In this document: piece by piece, positions 1 through 10,729 of the stretch
Layout: each line of letters begins with the position of its first letter
How positions within the stretch are numbered: the stretch's first letter is position 1
Origin: Microvelia longipes
Lineage: Eukaryota; Arthropoda; Insecta; Hemiptera; Veliidae
Direction of reading: 5' to 3'
NCBI GenBank assembly: GCA_018340805.1
Contig: JACMZG010000008.1
Coordinates: 59,235,877 to 59,299,876, forward strand
DNA: 64,000 bases
Notes under the pieces: model-generated
Database searches by the model: none
The model's input: only the letters and a program-made list of their open reading frames with translations
What the model was told of the DNA's origin: nothing
Translations under genes and position numbers: made by a program

Positions 1-430
1 GTTAGTTCCAGTTTTATCTCATTATTAGCGTTAGTTCCAGGTTTTATCTCATTATTAGCGTTAGTTCCAGTTTTATCTCATTATAGCGTTAGTTCCAGTT
101 TTATCTCATTATTAGCGTTAGTTCCAGTCTTTATTCTCATTATTAGCGTTAGTTCCAGTCATTATCCAGTTTTATCTCATTATAGCGTAGTTCCAGTACC
201 GTTTTATTAGTTAGTTTTCCAGTTATTCTCATTCAGCTAGTTGTTGTTCCAGTTTTATCTCAGTTAGCGTTAGTTCCAGTTTTATCTCATTATTAGCGTT
301 AGTTCCAGTTTTATCTCATTATTAGCGTTAGTCCAGTTTTTCTCATTATTAGCGTTAGTTCCAGTTTTATCTCTTTTTAGTTCCAGTTTTATCTCATTAT
401 TAGTTTCCAGAGCTTTTTAGCGTTTGTTTC
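1..430. repeat. Minisatellite, 29-30 bp unit
   Basis: Tandem copies of a unit built on GTTAGTTCCAGTTTTATCTC followed by ATTATTAGC. About 14 units are present, some truncated or with small indels. It starts at the window edge, so the array extends outside. From about 400 the units decay into related words (tttccag, gtttcag). No coding potential was seen. Confidence 0.92.
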
Positions 431-1434
431 AGAGTTATTATTTAGTTCATAGTTTTTTTTGGATAACTTATTCAGCCTGGGCTTGTGCCTTGCATTAAAT
501 TTTTCACCTTTCGGCTTACTTTTAGATCCCTTTGCTCTAGTGATCGACAGGTTACGATCGTCATGGAGAGGGATTTTTTAATTTAGTAGAGACTATCTTT
601 TGGCTTAATTTATTGCCTTGCTTATTAGATACTAGCTCGTAATTTAGTGCAGGGTTAAAGCGGCGTAGCTTCCTTCTTACTTTACCGGTCTCGGCACGTT
701 TTGCTGTGAATCAGATTTTATTTTTAGAGTAATTTCAACACAACGAGGTAGAAATTACAACTTTTATAATTATTTTAACAATAAACATAATCTCTTTCCT
801 TCTGAAAAAGAAAAATTATGTTGCTATTAAGTTTTCGCCAGTAAAAGAGCGTATTTTTCTTATACAATAATTACAATTGAAAGACTGCCTATTATAATAA
901 ACACTATTCATTTTTTTAAAAAAGAACGGAGTACCTGGGGTCTTTTTCTCACCTTGTTGGATTCGTTTCGTTCATCTTCGCCACTTAGTACTACTAATTG
1001 GAAATTTATTTATAATCGAGCGAAGGGAGTGAATAAACTAATATTATGTGTTGTATGTAGAACTTTTACAATGCAAAAGTGTAATATAGGAGATAAGCAT
1101 GGTGTGCCAACAATATAGACAACAATAAGCCACTTATGTGTCCTAATAGACCATGATATTTGATGTAGAGCAAATAAAAGTATGTTTTAAAAGCGGTTGT
1201 AAATTTAAATTTGAACTTTCAGTCGATACATAAATTTGTAAATAAAGTAAATTAAAGTAAAATATTTAATTTTGTATTTATTTATTTCTTTCACTCCCCC
1301 TCTCAAAAAAATAGTACATGCAACATATACTATTTGTTTATTGACTCCCTTCGCTTGATAGTAAATACATTTTCGTATCGGTAAGATCTCATTTTACACC
1401 ATAGCTACGTAATGCACTATTTTTTAGGGCGGCT
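431..1434. other. AT-rich non-coding stretch with one module S copy
   Basis: No credible ORF. 930-1010 holds a diverged copy of dispersed module S (acctgggg...ttctcacc...ggattcg...cttcg), and cgagcgaag follows near 1018. 470-720 is less AT-rich and unlike the rest of the window; I could not identify it. Confidence 0.5.
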
Positions 1435-1501
1435 ATTGATTGAGCTTTTGAGATGTGAAGTCACTTTATAGCAGACTTCACATTTCAAAAGCTCAATCAA
1501 T
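1435..1501. repeat. 28 bp-stem inverted repeat
   Basis: 1435-1462 (ATTGATTGAGCTTTTG...GAAGTC) is the reverse complement of 1474-1501 with one mismatch, leaving an 11 nt loop. It looks like a small foldback element. No flanking duplication was found. Confidence 0.85.
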
Positions 1502-1894
1502 GAAGGACTAATTTTATTGCGAGAGGGTACAAAAAATTACTTTATGTACACCGGCAGTAAAATTTGACTTATAGTCGGTATGCAAATAGGTGAGTAAAGT
1601 AAAAAATTGATTTATTTCTTTATTTACTGACTGTGCCCTCCAAAAAATATTATATGGAATATGGCTGTAAAGCGAATTTGCTTTGGAAATTAATTATTGA
1701 CTCGTTCCTCTCGTGAATGAACATGTTCTACGCATTAAAATATCATTTACTGTCTAGTTACATAATATACTATTTATTTGATAGTTTAAATTTGAAATTA
1801 CAAAAAATGACCGACTATTCCTTGTTTGAAAAGCATGATTTTGTCATTTTTGTATTGACAAGAGTTAATACTCTTGTCATTGCGAATCATGCTT

Positions 1895-2513
1895 TTAATA
1901 AATAATTTTAATAAATTGAGATGTTCTCATGGGTTTTTCGCTACCTCGGAACATTTCCTCATCACATCGGATTCGCTAGGCTCATCCTCCCTGCTTCAGA
2001 CTCGCTTCGCTCGTCCTCAGATAGTAAATGCATCCGCTTCATTTTCAGCGGTCACCCATACAGCACTAACCACGCTCAACGCTGCTTAACTTTTATATTC
2101 CAACAAAAATGGTGGATATACTTGTCGTATTCAAACGAAACTTAGTGTACTAATTTTTTAAGTTAAGGGATGCAATTGTACTAAATTTCAACTAAATTTG
2201 TTTGTTTTCCGAGTTTTTAAAATTTTTAATAAAACTCACACAAGTCATTTGATAAAAATTTAACTAATGCTGTGAATGAGATGAAACTTGGCACATACGT
2301 TATTCTTATACATGGCCACATGCGTGCCAAATCTCAATAATTTCTCTATGTTTTATGATTTTTTAAATTTTCTCCGAGTCATTATTGCGGGTTAATAACG
2401 TCAGCGGTAGATTAATTTTTTATACAAATATATTTATAGCTAGCGCTAATAGACCTAAAGATTGGTTTTCAACTCTCAAGCATAAATACAGTAGGAGCTA
2501 CGATGATAACAAA

Positions 2514-2555
<42 letters not shown>

Positions 2556-2660
2556 GACAGCTTTGTAAAAACCACTCAGGAGGTCTTAAAAACATGAAAC
2601 GGATAATTCCGATGACATTCTGGTTTCGTATTTTAACACAATACTTTTCTTAAACATTAA
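1895..2660 (+). repeat. Dispersed repeat family A, copy 1, with (CA)n tract
   Basis: It opens with module S (1938-2025, ending in the word cttcgctcgtcctcag). The body follows (acaagtcatttgataaaa, gagatgaaacttggcacata, gagtcattattgc) and then a tail (actctcaagcataaataca...aacggataattccg...acacaatacttttc). The same body and tail recur at 47500-48130 (plus) and 32085-32540 (minus), with tails near 3100-3290, 14215-14310, 40345-40440 and 45945-45995. No protein domain was recognised. The ORFs across it are not conserved between copies. Confidence 0.7.
2513..2551. repeat. (CA)n microsatellite
   Basis: About 18 CA dinucleotides inside family A copy 1. They sit exactly where other copies carry only a short acagacacacacacagac run. 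Confidence 0.95.
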
Positions 2661-2762
2661 CCAAGTCATGGCATTTTAAAGATTAAAGTTTTTTTGTTCT
2701 AAACTTTTAGAACAGTTTTACTCAATCTTGAGAAAAATGGACAAAACAGTGCTAAGGAACAT

Positions 2763-2795
2763 TTTGGTAGTCCAGTCGTAAACTGGACTACCAAA
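2763..2795. repeat. Perfect 14 bp-stem hairpin
   Basis: TTTGGTAGTCCAGT at 2763-2776 and its exact reverse complement at 2782-2795, with a 5 nt loop. It is not followed by features of a gene end, so I read it as a small inverted repeat. Confidence 0.85.
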
Positions 2796-3009
2796 CTTTT
2801 GTTTGGTGTTTTTTTTGTTTCAATATGTTTAAAATCACTGAGCACTTTTCATATACGTCAAAAATTAGCTAAATTTTGGCATTTTATCATAACTTTAACC
2901 ATGGTCTGTTTTTTTTTGCGATAGAGCTTGTTGATTTTAGTTACTTGCACACTTTTTAGTTAGGTGCACAGAACTAGAATATGAAGGTCTTTTTCATGCA
3001 GCTTATGAG

Positions 3010-3290
3010 GTAATTTTTGGCTTCGGACTTGCTTCACTCGTCTTCAGAATAAAAAAAAATCACGTAATTTATATTGTAACTCGTCTTCGGTCTCTAGCAT
3101 AAATACTCCGGGAGCTACAATGATAACAGACACACCCTCAGAAACAGCCATATTTGTGAAAACACCTCAAAAGGCTTAACGAAACCTGTTAGATATAATT
3201 CAGGTGAACTTTTGGTTTATTTTTAATGTAAACACAATGCTTTTCCTTTATGTCTACGGAATGAGGAAAAGTAAAAATGATTAATTCAAA
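3010..3290 (+). repeat. Partial family A / module S fragment
   Basis: It contains ttcggacttgcttcactcgtcttcag (module S-like), then the family A tail: ctagcataaatac, gataacagacacacc, gtgaaaacacctc, and a terminal cacaatgcttttcctttatg...gaggaaaagtaaaa. The body is missing. Confidence 0.6.
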
Positions 3291-3427
3291 ATAAAAATTA
3301 CAAAAAATCTTTCGTAAAGACGAGTTTGTTGTTAGATTTCGCGGGCAAGTCTAGCAGTGTTGCCTTAAGTTCTTGACAACACTAATATAATTGTCTATTG
3401 TCAATTAGTTAAAACGTTAAAACTTAC

Positions 3428-3528
3428 TCATTTATTTTTGGGAACACGTCTTGGAGCACATTGTACGTCTGTAGAGGAAGCCAACATAGTGCAAATATTG
3501 CTACCACTATTACCAACATCTTAATCAC
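3428..3528 (-). CDS. RYa-R: Neuropeptide GPCR, TM6 exon (RYamide receptor-like)
   Basis: This 101 bp exon is bounded on the minus strand by an acceptor (tgtctgtgtgtttcag) and a donor (gtaagt). It starts in phase 0 directly after the KNKKK end of the 28584-28367 exon. It encodes VIKMLVIVVAIFALCWLPLQ, then TYNVLQDVFPKIN plus two bases. This is TM6 of a class A receptor with its CWxP motif; the basic KNKKK|VIKM border is the usual G-protein contact zone at the ICL3/TM6 junction. In RYamide/NPY-like receptors the next exon carries TM7 with NPxxY. I did not find that exon in 1-3427, so it lies outside or is unrecognised. Membrane protein; ligand inferred from family resemblance only. Confidence 0.8.
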
Positions 3529-3605
3529 CTGAAACACACAGACAATATTAATTATAAACAATATCATAAATGAACTATTTGTTTTCAATGGGTATAATAA
3601 ATGTA

Positions 3606-4137
3606 TATATAATATGATGGTGCGATAAACACCAAAGGAAATGTAACAATCAAAATGCAATCCTACACCTGGAAACTGTTCCATCATTCGACATTAATGT
3701 CGTACATTGGGACATAATGTCATGTCCCACTCTGTTTCATTACGTCTAACTCATCAAAGCCTGAACTCACTTTGACCTTTAATTAAAATTCCAAAGAAAA
3801 GTGTGCAGTAATTACCAGAGACGAGCGGTGCTCCCTAAGCGTCATGCTTGGCAAGCAAACCATAAAAAAAAGTGCAGCGAAATGCAATTCAAGAGCATCG
3901 CTTGTCTCTGGTAACTACTTTACATTATATTCTTTGGAATTTTAATTGAAGGTCAGAGTGAATTGAGGCTCCGTCGGCGCCCTGGATGAGTTAGAAGTAA
4001 CGAAACAGAGTGGGACATGACATTATGTCGAGTCATCAATGATGACGAATGTCGAATTATGGAACAGTTCCCAGATGTAGCATTGCATTTTGCTTGTTAC
4101 ATTTCCTAGGTGTCTCTCGCATAATTATGTGACAATA
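3606..4137. mobile_element. Foldback MITE next to the TM6 exon
   Basis: The left arm (atgatggtgcgataaacacc ... gtcccactctgtttc) is repeated in inverted orientation on the right (gaaacagagtgggacatgac ... ggtgtctctcgcataat). Arms are about 200 bp with a few percent mismatch and small indels. The centre (about 3830-3890) is unpaired. The 87-residue minus-strand ORF that runs through it into the TM6 exon is a read-through artefact. No transposase. Target duplication not resolved. Confidence 0.8.
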
Positions 4138-4864
4138 TAATTATATTGTGTCAGCTATAAATGTTTTACAAAACTCGGTAGTATCAAATGATATATGTTT
4201 TTTTATTTATATAGTTTGTTCTTAAGGAAATTTAGTTTACCAGGGGTATCGTGATGAGATTTTAAAGGACCTAAACAATAATAGATTTTCTAAACCCCAC
4301 TGACTCTCGGATTCCAGAAAAATCAAGTATTCTTACAATGGAATTGGCCTTTGAAAATTCAATAGATGCAATCAAGTGAAAAAATGGGGACATTTTTTCT
4401 TAAAAAAATATTTTATTGTCATCTTTTAAAGTTATTGAAACCTTTTCTGAAGGTGCGGTTTAAACGTTTTTGTTTTTAGTCACTTGGTAAAATAACAGTA
4501 GATTAGTTCATAGATACTAGTAGAGAGAACAGTAGAAATAAGAGATTAATTCAAAACGTTAGTATCTAATTTTGGGAGACTGAAAGAGTAGGCTTCCGCA
4601 CTTAATATTTAGAAGTTAAAACCCTTCCTTTAAAGGCCGGGTTGAAAAATATTAAAGTCCCCGACCTCTTGTTTTCACTGTAATATATATATTTAGATGT
4701 GTAGAACATCGTGATGTTGAGTCGACGCTATAAATTGGAAACACATCGGAACTTGAAATTTCTAGTTTACGTGGTTAAGGATAAGGTTGACTTGAATTTT
4801 ATAAGTATATTTAAAAGTATGTATGGCTTTACATATATTAACCCCGTTCATAAATGTACCTCTT
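4138..4864. other. Non-coding intronic sequence
   Basis: AT-rich with no sustained ORF on either strand and no recognisable repeat except scattered A/T tracts. It lies in the large intron between the TM5 and TM6 exons. Confidence 0.5.
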
Positions 4865-4879
4865 TGTACTTTATAAAGA

Positions 4880-4922
4880 ATAATAATTAATAATAATAAT
4901 AATATTTATAAATAATAATAAA
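4880..4922. repeat. (TAA)n microsatellite
   Basis: Imperfect taataataa run, interrupted by ttataaa. Confidence 0.85.
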
Positions 4923-4924
4923 TG

Positions 4925-4990
4925 TAACCCTTTGTTCCTCTTTTTCCTTTTGTATATTTAAAATGGAAATAAAGAAGTTATTTATTTAAA
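4925..4990 (+). repeat. Retroposon 3' tail with AATAAAG signal, copy 1
   Basis: ttttgtatatttaaaatggaaataaagaagttatttatttaaat resembles 8160-8225 almost word for word. A shared tail ending in a polyadenylation-like AATAAA and TTTA repeats suggests 3' ends of the same LINE or SINE family. The bodies are too short or decayed to classify. Confidence 0.5.
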
Positions 4991-5317
4991 TATCAGGTCG
5001 TTTAAATAAATATTTAGGACGAGTTTTATCCGATATAGCTTATACATAAAACAGAATGGGTTTGCATTATTTCTGAAAAGAGCTGACAGTCGTCAATTTA
5101 TAATTTTATAGTTCCTTTAAGATAAACCCATAAAACAATTCACTTTTTGATCCCTTAGGTTGGATGGACTGGGTAAAGATCGAATTTGTTTGATTCAGCA
5201 CTCTTAAAAACAAGAATAAAAGCTTTTTACAGCGATTATGATTCATTGCTTTTTAGGAATGCATTTGGTTCTGCCCTCAGGTCAGAATGTCAAAGTTAAG
5301 AAAATAGCATGTATATA

Positions 5318-5482
5318 TTGTCATCACAACAACAGTCCAAACCACTCGTCTAAACAAAGAAGTTAAAATCTTAACTTAATTTTAACATTAAGAAAAAAGT
5401 ATTCATATAATTAGTGTTAAAATTAAGTTAAAATTTTAACTTCTTCGTGACGACTGGTTAGGTCTGTTGTGGCGATAACAAA
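5318..5482. mobile_element. Small foldback MITE (~165 bp)
   Basis: Long inverted arms of about 70 bp: the left arm runs ttgtcatcacaacaacag ... gaagttaaaatcttaac, and the right arm ends gttaaaattttaacttc ... ctgttgtggcgataacaa. The loop is about 25 nt. Arms carry several mismatches, so this is an old copy. Confidence 0.8.
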
Positions 5483-5787
5483 AAATGTTTTTAGCTATTT
5501 TTTAACTTTGATATTCTGTTGTCTCTAAGTGACCAAAATTCCCATAGTAAATTACTGGAAACCAAAATTACGGTCGATGAAAATTTTGAGTAGGGTGCCG
5601 TTTTTAATGTTTTTTTGGGTGCTGAATCTCATAAAACCAGTGCGGATCCGATACGATCATTTGAAGAACGGTGGTAAATTTTCGGGAAACCTTAAAATAA
5701 GGCCGGTAAGCAACATAATTAACATATAAGTGGGGAGTCGTTTTTAATGATTTTTGGCCTGTTAGTTGAGCCTGTAATGCATTTCTT

Positions 5788-5885
5788 CATACTTTTGTTT
5801 TTTTTTTATTTTAATTTATTATTAAAAATGTATGAAACTGATCTTTAATTATAAACTTATTGCCTCAACACCGTTACAGTGATAG
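5788..5885 (+). repeat. ~97 bp repeat, copy 1
   Basis: cttttgttttttttttattttaatttatt through caccgttacagtgatagggttt. The same sequence, a few percent diverged, is at 7439-7537 in the same orientation. The pair brackets the LINE remnant at 5920-6800. Confidence 0.75.
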
Positions 5886-5919
5886 GGTTTGACATTTTGT
5901 TCATACCAGACATGCAATT

Positions 5920-6800
5920 TCAGAAATGACACAGGTACACAATGGGATAAAACATAATCACCAACCGGCTAAACTAATTTATACAGATGGAACTAAAGAC
6001 ACAGAAGTAACTGGATATGTGTATACTACGAGCTCGGAAAATTTAAGAGAAGTCTTTTAACTCAGCTACAAACCTAGAGCTAGAAGCTATAAAACAGACA
6101 ATTATGTACTTAGTCCAACACTACATGAAAAAAACTAGTATTTTTATAGATTCATCAAGTGCTTTGATTTTGTTAGGAAAGTTATTTGTACAAGTCAACA
6201 TTGTGATTGATTTTCGGGAAATGCTTGTACAACATAAATGAACTTCTAGTGCTGCAGGGTTCCAGGCCAGAAACAGCAGACAGACAGGCAAAAGCATCGA
6301 TAAGGAATGGGGTAGATTCCTACTCTCTAATAACAACAAACTGCCTTGAAAGAGAATTAAAATTGAGTATAACAAGAGAAGGGCAAAATTTATGGGACAA
6401 TACAGAACAATAGTACAAGAATAGAACAAGAGTAGAAGAATGGAGAACGTGCTCTAGAGAAAACAGAACAGACACGAGTAGACAGTGCTCTACAGACTCG
6501 ACTTTTGGGACACTACAGATGCGACATAGTGACGAGGATACACTAGAATAACACACAGTTATTTATTCTCAAGAGACAAAGAACAACCGAAATACAGACT
6601 CTGCAATGATCTGTTAACAGTACAACAAATCCTAATGGACTGCAAAACTCACTTCAATTTCACCAAGTACCGAAAATAATGGCAGCAATTTCAGGCGACT
6701 ATGATCAAACTATTCAACATTTATTAAAATTTTTAACAGATAACGAGTTTTATGTAGACATTCAACCTGATACTGCCCAATTTATTCATCTAATATAAAC
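5920..6800 (+). pseudogene. LINE remnant: RNase H domain and C-terminal zinc-binding tail
   Basis: Conceptual translation across several frames gives the landmarks of a non-LTR retrotransposon RNase H. LIYTDGTKD (first catalytic Asp) lies near 5978. A LELEAIKQT-like segment (catalytic Glu) is near 6070, SIFIDSSSALILL near 6140, and ETADRQAK (last catalytic Asp) near 6270. Downstream are the words LLGHYR, THxYLFSRDKEP and CRLCNDLLTVQ, and then LMDCKTHFNF, matching the Cys/His tail that follows RNase H in I/Nimb/Jockey-type elements. At least four frameshifts or stops separate these blocks, so it is dead. No RT was seen upstream, so it is 5'-truncated. Confidence 0.7.
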
Positions 6801-7438
6801 GTATATAGTATAAAACGAAGTTTTATTCAAAGTTATAATATATAATTTAAACTTATACTTAATATCAGCTATATTATATCTCATATATCTAAGTAACAAA
6901 TCATCTAGCTCATATTAATCATTTAAATAATCATAAATAATTATAACCTATCTAGTATCATCTAAATAATTTAGCTCATTTTAATAATCTAATTGTTAAT
7001 ACGTAATATGTATTATTATAAATAGACTATTGTAGAGGTGCTTTTGACCTAAGAGTTAAGTACCTCAAAATAAATAAATACTATTATTTTAAGCATTAGT
7101 CTCCATTGTTTTATGTATGTTTCTTTTCGGACACTCGAAAGGACGGAATAAAATTCAAAATTCACTTAGTCAAAACGATATTTTGCCTTTATTAGGATTT
7201 ACAAGGCATATTCATGTTTTAAGAAAAACCTATAAATTTACAAAAGAGTTCATTATTACCTAAATGTAATTATAATTGGAATATTATATTAAAATTCAAC
7301 AGATCTAAAGAATGCTCAAGTTCAAAAAGAAAAGCAAAACATCCACTACTTATATATATACTTAGTTAAATTACTATTATGTCAAAATATTCAAAAGAAG
7401 TTATTATTTTATATTATAGTCTTCCACCATAAAAATAC

Positions 7439-7537
7439 TTAAATACTTTTGTTTTTCTTATTTTAATTTATTATTAAAAAAATGTATGAAACTGACCTTT
7501 GATTATAAACTTACCGTAACACCGTTACGGTAAAAGG
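7439..7537 (+). repeat. ~97 bp repeat, copy 2
   Basis: Direct repeat of 5788-5885, ending caccgttacggtaaaagggttcc. Both ends contain a short accgttacggt palindrome. Confidence 0.75.
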
Positions 7538-8085
7538 GTTCCTAAACCTGCTGCTTTAGACCTTTTAGTTGTATGTATGTAAATTTAATACATAATTCAA
7601 CAATTTAAGGGATAAAGAACATGAAGTGGTGTCGTTTACATAATTCTGTGATGTACAGGACTGCATGTTTTACACAACTCAGTCAGAGCCTTGAACTAAA
7701 GCAACTTTTCTACAAGCTTCAAACTTAGAATCAGTTATCATGTGTAGTTTAAACATTTAAATTAATACAAACTATAGCTTTTATATGGCCAAGTATGGCC
7801 ACAGGTTTGTTAAGCACTCGTAAACATGTATAGAAGTATTTTCCGTATTATACTTGCAATGTAATTTTGATCTTAGCTTTGATTAAACTCAATAATATGA
7901 GGTTAAGAGCAGCAAAACTGAAGAAATAATATCAGTGCATCAGTTCACCTTGCTTTCTAAGGAAAAGCGATTCCACAGTAATAAGGAAACTTTCCGATGT
8001 ACACTATACTCGTTTTTTAGGATATCAAATTTGTTAAATTCTTACAGCAGGTAAACTTACAACTTTAAAATAAATTTCAGGCGTT
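7538..8085. other. Non-coding intronic sequence
   Basis: Nothing recognisable on either strand. Confidence 0.4.
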
Positions 8086-8225
8086 GCAGCCTTGTGGGTT
8101 CCCACCCCTTCATTCAATACTCCAATTACTGCTTTGTTTTTATTTTTTTATTGTACTTGTATTTTTTTTGTACTATTCTTTTGTATTTTTAAAGTGGAAA
8201 TAAAGAATTTATTTATTTATTTAAA
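8086..8225 (+). repeat. Retroposon 3' tail, copy 2
   Basis: gttgcagccttgtgggttcccaccc followed by a T-rich run and the tail aaagtggaaataaagaatttatttatttatt, matching 4925-4990. The cccaccccttcattc stretch just upstream is typical of low-complexity LINE 3' regions, but no protein can be read. Confidence 0.45.
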
Positions 8226-9034
8226 TTATCAAAATCAACAAAATGGAACAAATGTAAACTAGTGTAATATGTTTACATTTGTTTAATTACAACAAATTCT
8301 TTTTCTATCGAACGTTTTACAATCTGAATCCTTTAAAAGAGAAACCAATGAAGTTCGAAGAATATTGCACCACAGAAAAATAGAATAAATATTGAATGGA
8401 GAATTGGAAACTCTTGTTCATTTCTACCCTATACTTTTCCTTTTCCTTCACTCTTATTGTTGGCTTCATTTTATTCTGATGCTAGTCGATATTTTATAGC
8501 TTGTTACTAAAAAGGCAAATAACCTAATAAAGGGTACCTTTGAAAAATAAGCATTGAAATAAATACAAGCAATTTTTTAATTAGGTTTAAATACGTGAGG
8601 CACTTTTTATATGTATTAATGAGAATCGTTCAAATAATGTAAGGTATATGGAAAAGCTAAATGTTTTGTAATTTCAAGATTCATCTCTTTCATCGTCTCA
8701 CATTATTACAATAAAATAAAAAGTCTTTTGCCTCTTGGCCACTTAGTGGCTCCCCGTGACCGTTTAGCGGTGTATTAGGTTGTCGTATTACTAGCCTTTT
8801 TAAGTGGCATACTACCACAATATTAAGCAACTTCCAAATGCATTAGTCAAATTTTAATACTCGCATAAATAACATTTGTATATGTCAAATGATAAAATCA
8901 ACAATAATGCTAATACAAATATTTCGAGTTTGCGTATGTATTAGTATCATAAGTTTTATCTCGATCTAATGGTGTTTCGACTTTTTGTGAATTTTGCTGA
9001 GTCATTATTGTAGATAAATGATGTAAAACATAAT
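8226..9034. other. Non-coding intronic sequence
   Basis: AT-rich. A short inverted word pair, ggccacttagtggc, lies at about 8737. No ORF or repeat family was assigned. 8860-9030 resembles the body of family A (taataatgctaatac, gctgagtcattattgtag). Confidence 0.4.
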
Positions 9035-9605
9035 TAACAAACTATAGGATTCTGTACTTTTTATGATAAATTTCTGTAACAAGATCCATTCCGATCCGGG
9101 AAGGGTTTAGAAGTCATCGTGGGAAAAAATGCGGACCTTCTCATCATATTACCTCACTTGGTCCACCCTCGCGTTTAACCAGTCTCACCAATCTCATCAG
9201 CTACTCTAGCATCACCAGACCCTAGCTAGGCTCATCGCTCTGGCTAGTCCAGCGCCACTAAACACAGAACTCTTACGTTATTCGTGGTCCGATTTCACTT
9301 TCACTAAGTTTTCGGACATCCGAAGGCTCAGTATATCTTTCCGACCTTCATCTTCATCAGCCCACAGAACCTTGACTTTTCGTGAGCTAGAGACAACGAA
9401 AAAACGTGGATCCAGATTTGTCTCTAACGAAACAGGAACCAAACCTGCATATGCGTATTAGTAAAGGAAACCACGTATAACCCTGGCTGGGTTGGCTGGC
9501 CTTGAATTGAAGACCTCCCGAGTTAATCCCGTGGCTGGATTTGAACATTCGACCTCCAGGTCAAAAGACGAGCGCTCTACCAATAAGCTACCGGACTCGG
9601 TACAT
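9035..9605 (-). repeat. SINE-like repeat family E, copy 1
   Basis: On the minus strand it begins with a tRNA-like head (9600-9532). It continues through aaccacg..., gtctctagctcacgaaaag, ctgatgaagatgaaggtcgg and a long tctcatc/cagtctcacc region, and ends near aatcctatagtttgttaat. It shares the whole body with 15146-15790 and 36960-37890. The 114-residue plus-strand ORF starting at 9492 runs antisense through the tRNA-like head and is not a gene. Confidence 0.75.
9532..9600 (-). ncRNA. tRNA-like Pol III head of SINE E copy 1
   Basis: Minus strand: A box TAGCTTATTGGTAGAGCG and B box-like TGTTCAAATCC, with tRNA-like spacing. The anticodon stem does not pair properly, so this is a tRNA-derived promoter rather than a functional tRNA. 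Copy 3 at 37816-37888 is better preserved. Confidence 0.65.
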
Positions 9606-10725
9606 TGTTGTTGTTTTGTATTATTTGGTATTTTATTATTATCTAGCGAATTTTTGTCACCTGGCTTGCGGAGGGGATATAGCGATTCTAAGTTTACATA
9701 TAGACTTATGCATATGAAACAAGATAAATGTAGCGTTGACCTATTATCTTACACCCCCTGTTTAGTAAAAGGAACCTTTTATTTACTCAATGTTAATGAA
9801 GTCATAATTAAGTTATTTGCCAATTGTGCCACTTAGAATGAATGGTCCGATCAAGCTAAGACCGGCCAAACCAACCACCTTCTTCCTCCATGATTAAGTC
9901 ATTTTTCCTTTGGAAATTCACCAAAATATTTTTTTTTTATTAAAGCACAACTTTTTCATGTAAGTCACATCATATAAGTTGCTAAACAAATTTAATTTTA
10001 TTTTTATACAAAGATGTTACATTGTTATAAGTTGAGTAGACAGTTTGTGGTAGATTTTAATATAAAATGACATGGACTGTTATACAACTCGCACTAAGTT
10101 TTTCTATGTATGGGTAAAATATGTTAAAATTTAATATTGATTTTGACCCTTCTAGAGTTTTTTTTCTGCTGACTGTTTGAATACTTAAGTCTTATGGTAA
10201 CATGTGTGTTTTCACACATACCTTAAGTAAAGGATTAGAGTTTATTATGGGAAACATAGGCAGACAGCTCAAACTTAATCAGATCTAAAATCCTACTTCA
10301 CGTATTCCTTTATCAAAAAACCCTTTTTTCCTTCAATTTCACCTTTTGTCTTCTAGAGTTCAGTACTATAATTATGCAAGGCCATGAAAAATATTAAACG
10401 TATTTCACGCTAAAAGATTCATATTAGTCGTTTCTTTCTGATTTATTTTCAATTCTTTAAAATAATACATTATTGAACTTACATTGAAATGAATACATTA
10501 ATACAAAATACTAAAACTACTTAGTATATGAGTACTTCGATCTAGTAATCAGTTTACTGCTCTAGAATCAACTAAAAAATCGGGTATAGAATACCTTAAA
10601 ACTTTTCCTAATTTCTGAAACATGGTCTGAAAAACTGCCAACTTTAAAGCATTTTTTGTATCAGATTTTAAGCTTCACGAATCATTGTTTTCTCCTGCCA
10701 TTATATAACTAGCCCTGAGGGCAGG
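9606..10725. other. Non-coding intronic sequence
   Basis: No convincing coding or repeat signal. A gccctgagggcagggc inverted word lies near 10710. Confidence 0.4.
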
Positions 10726-10729
10726 GCTA

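Noticed and set aside
3424..3687. 87-residue minus-strand ORF starting MMEQFPGVG
   Set aside because: Only the part after the acceptor at 3528 is receptor exon. The rest reads through intron and foldback MITE; a diverged copy of that MITE part is at 4060-4110.
9492..9836. 114-codon plus-strand ORF
   Set aside because: It runs antisense through the tRNA-like head of SINE E and has no domain or splice context.
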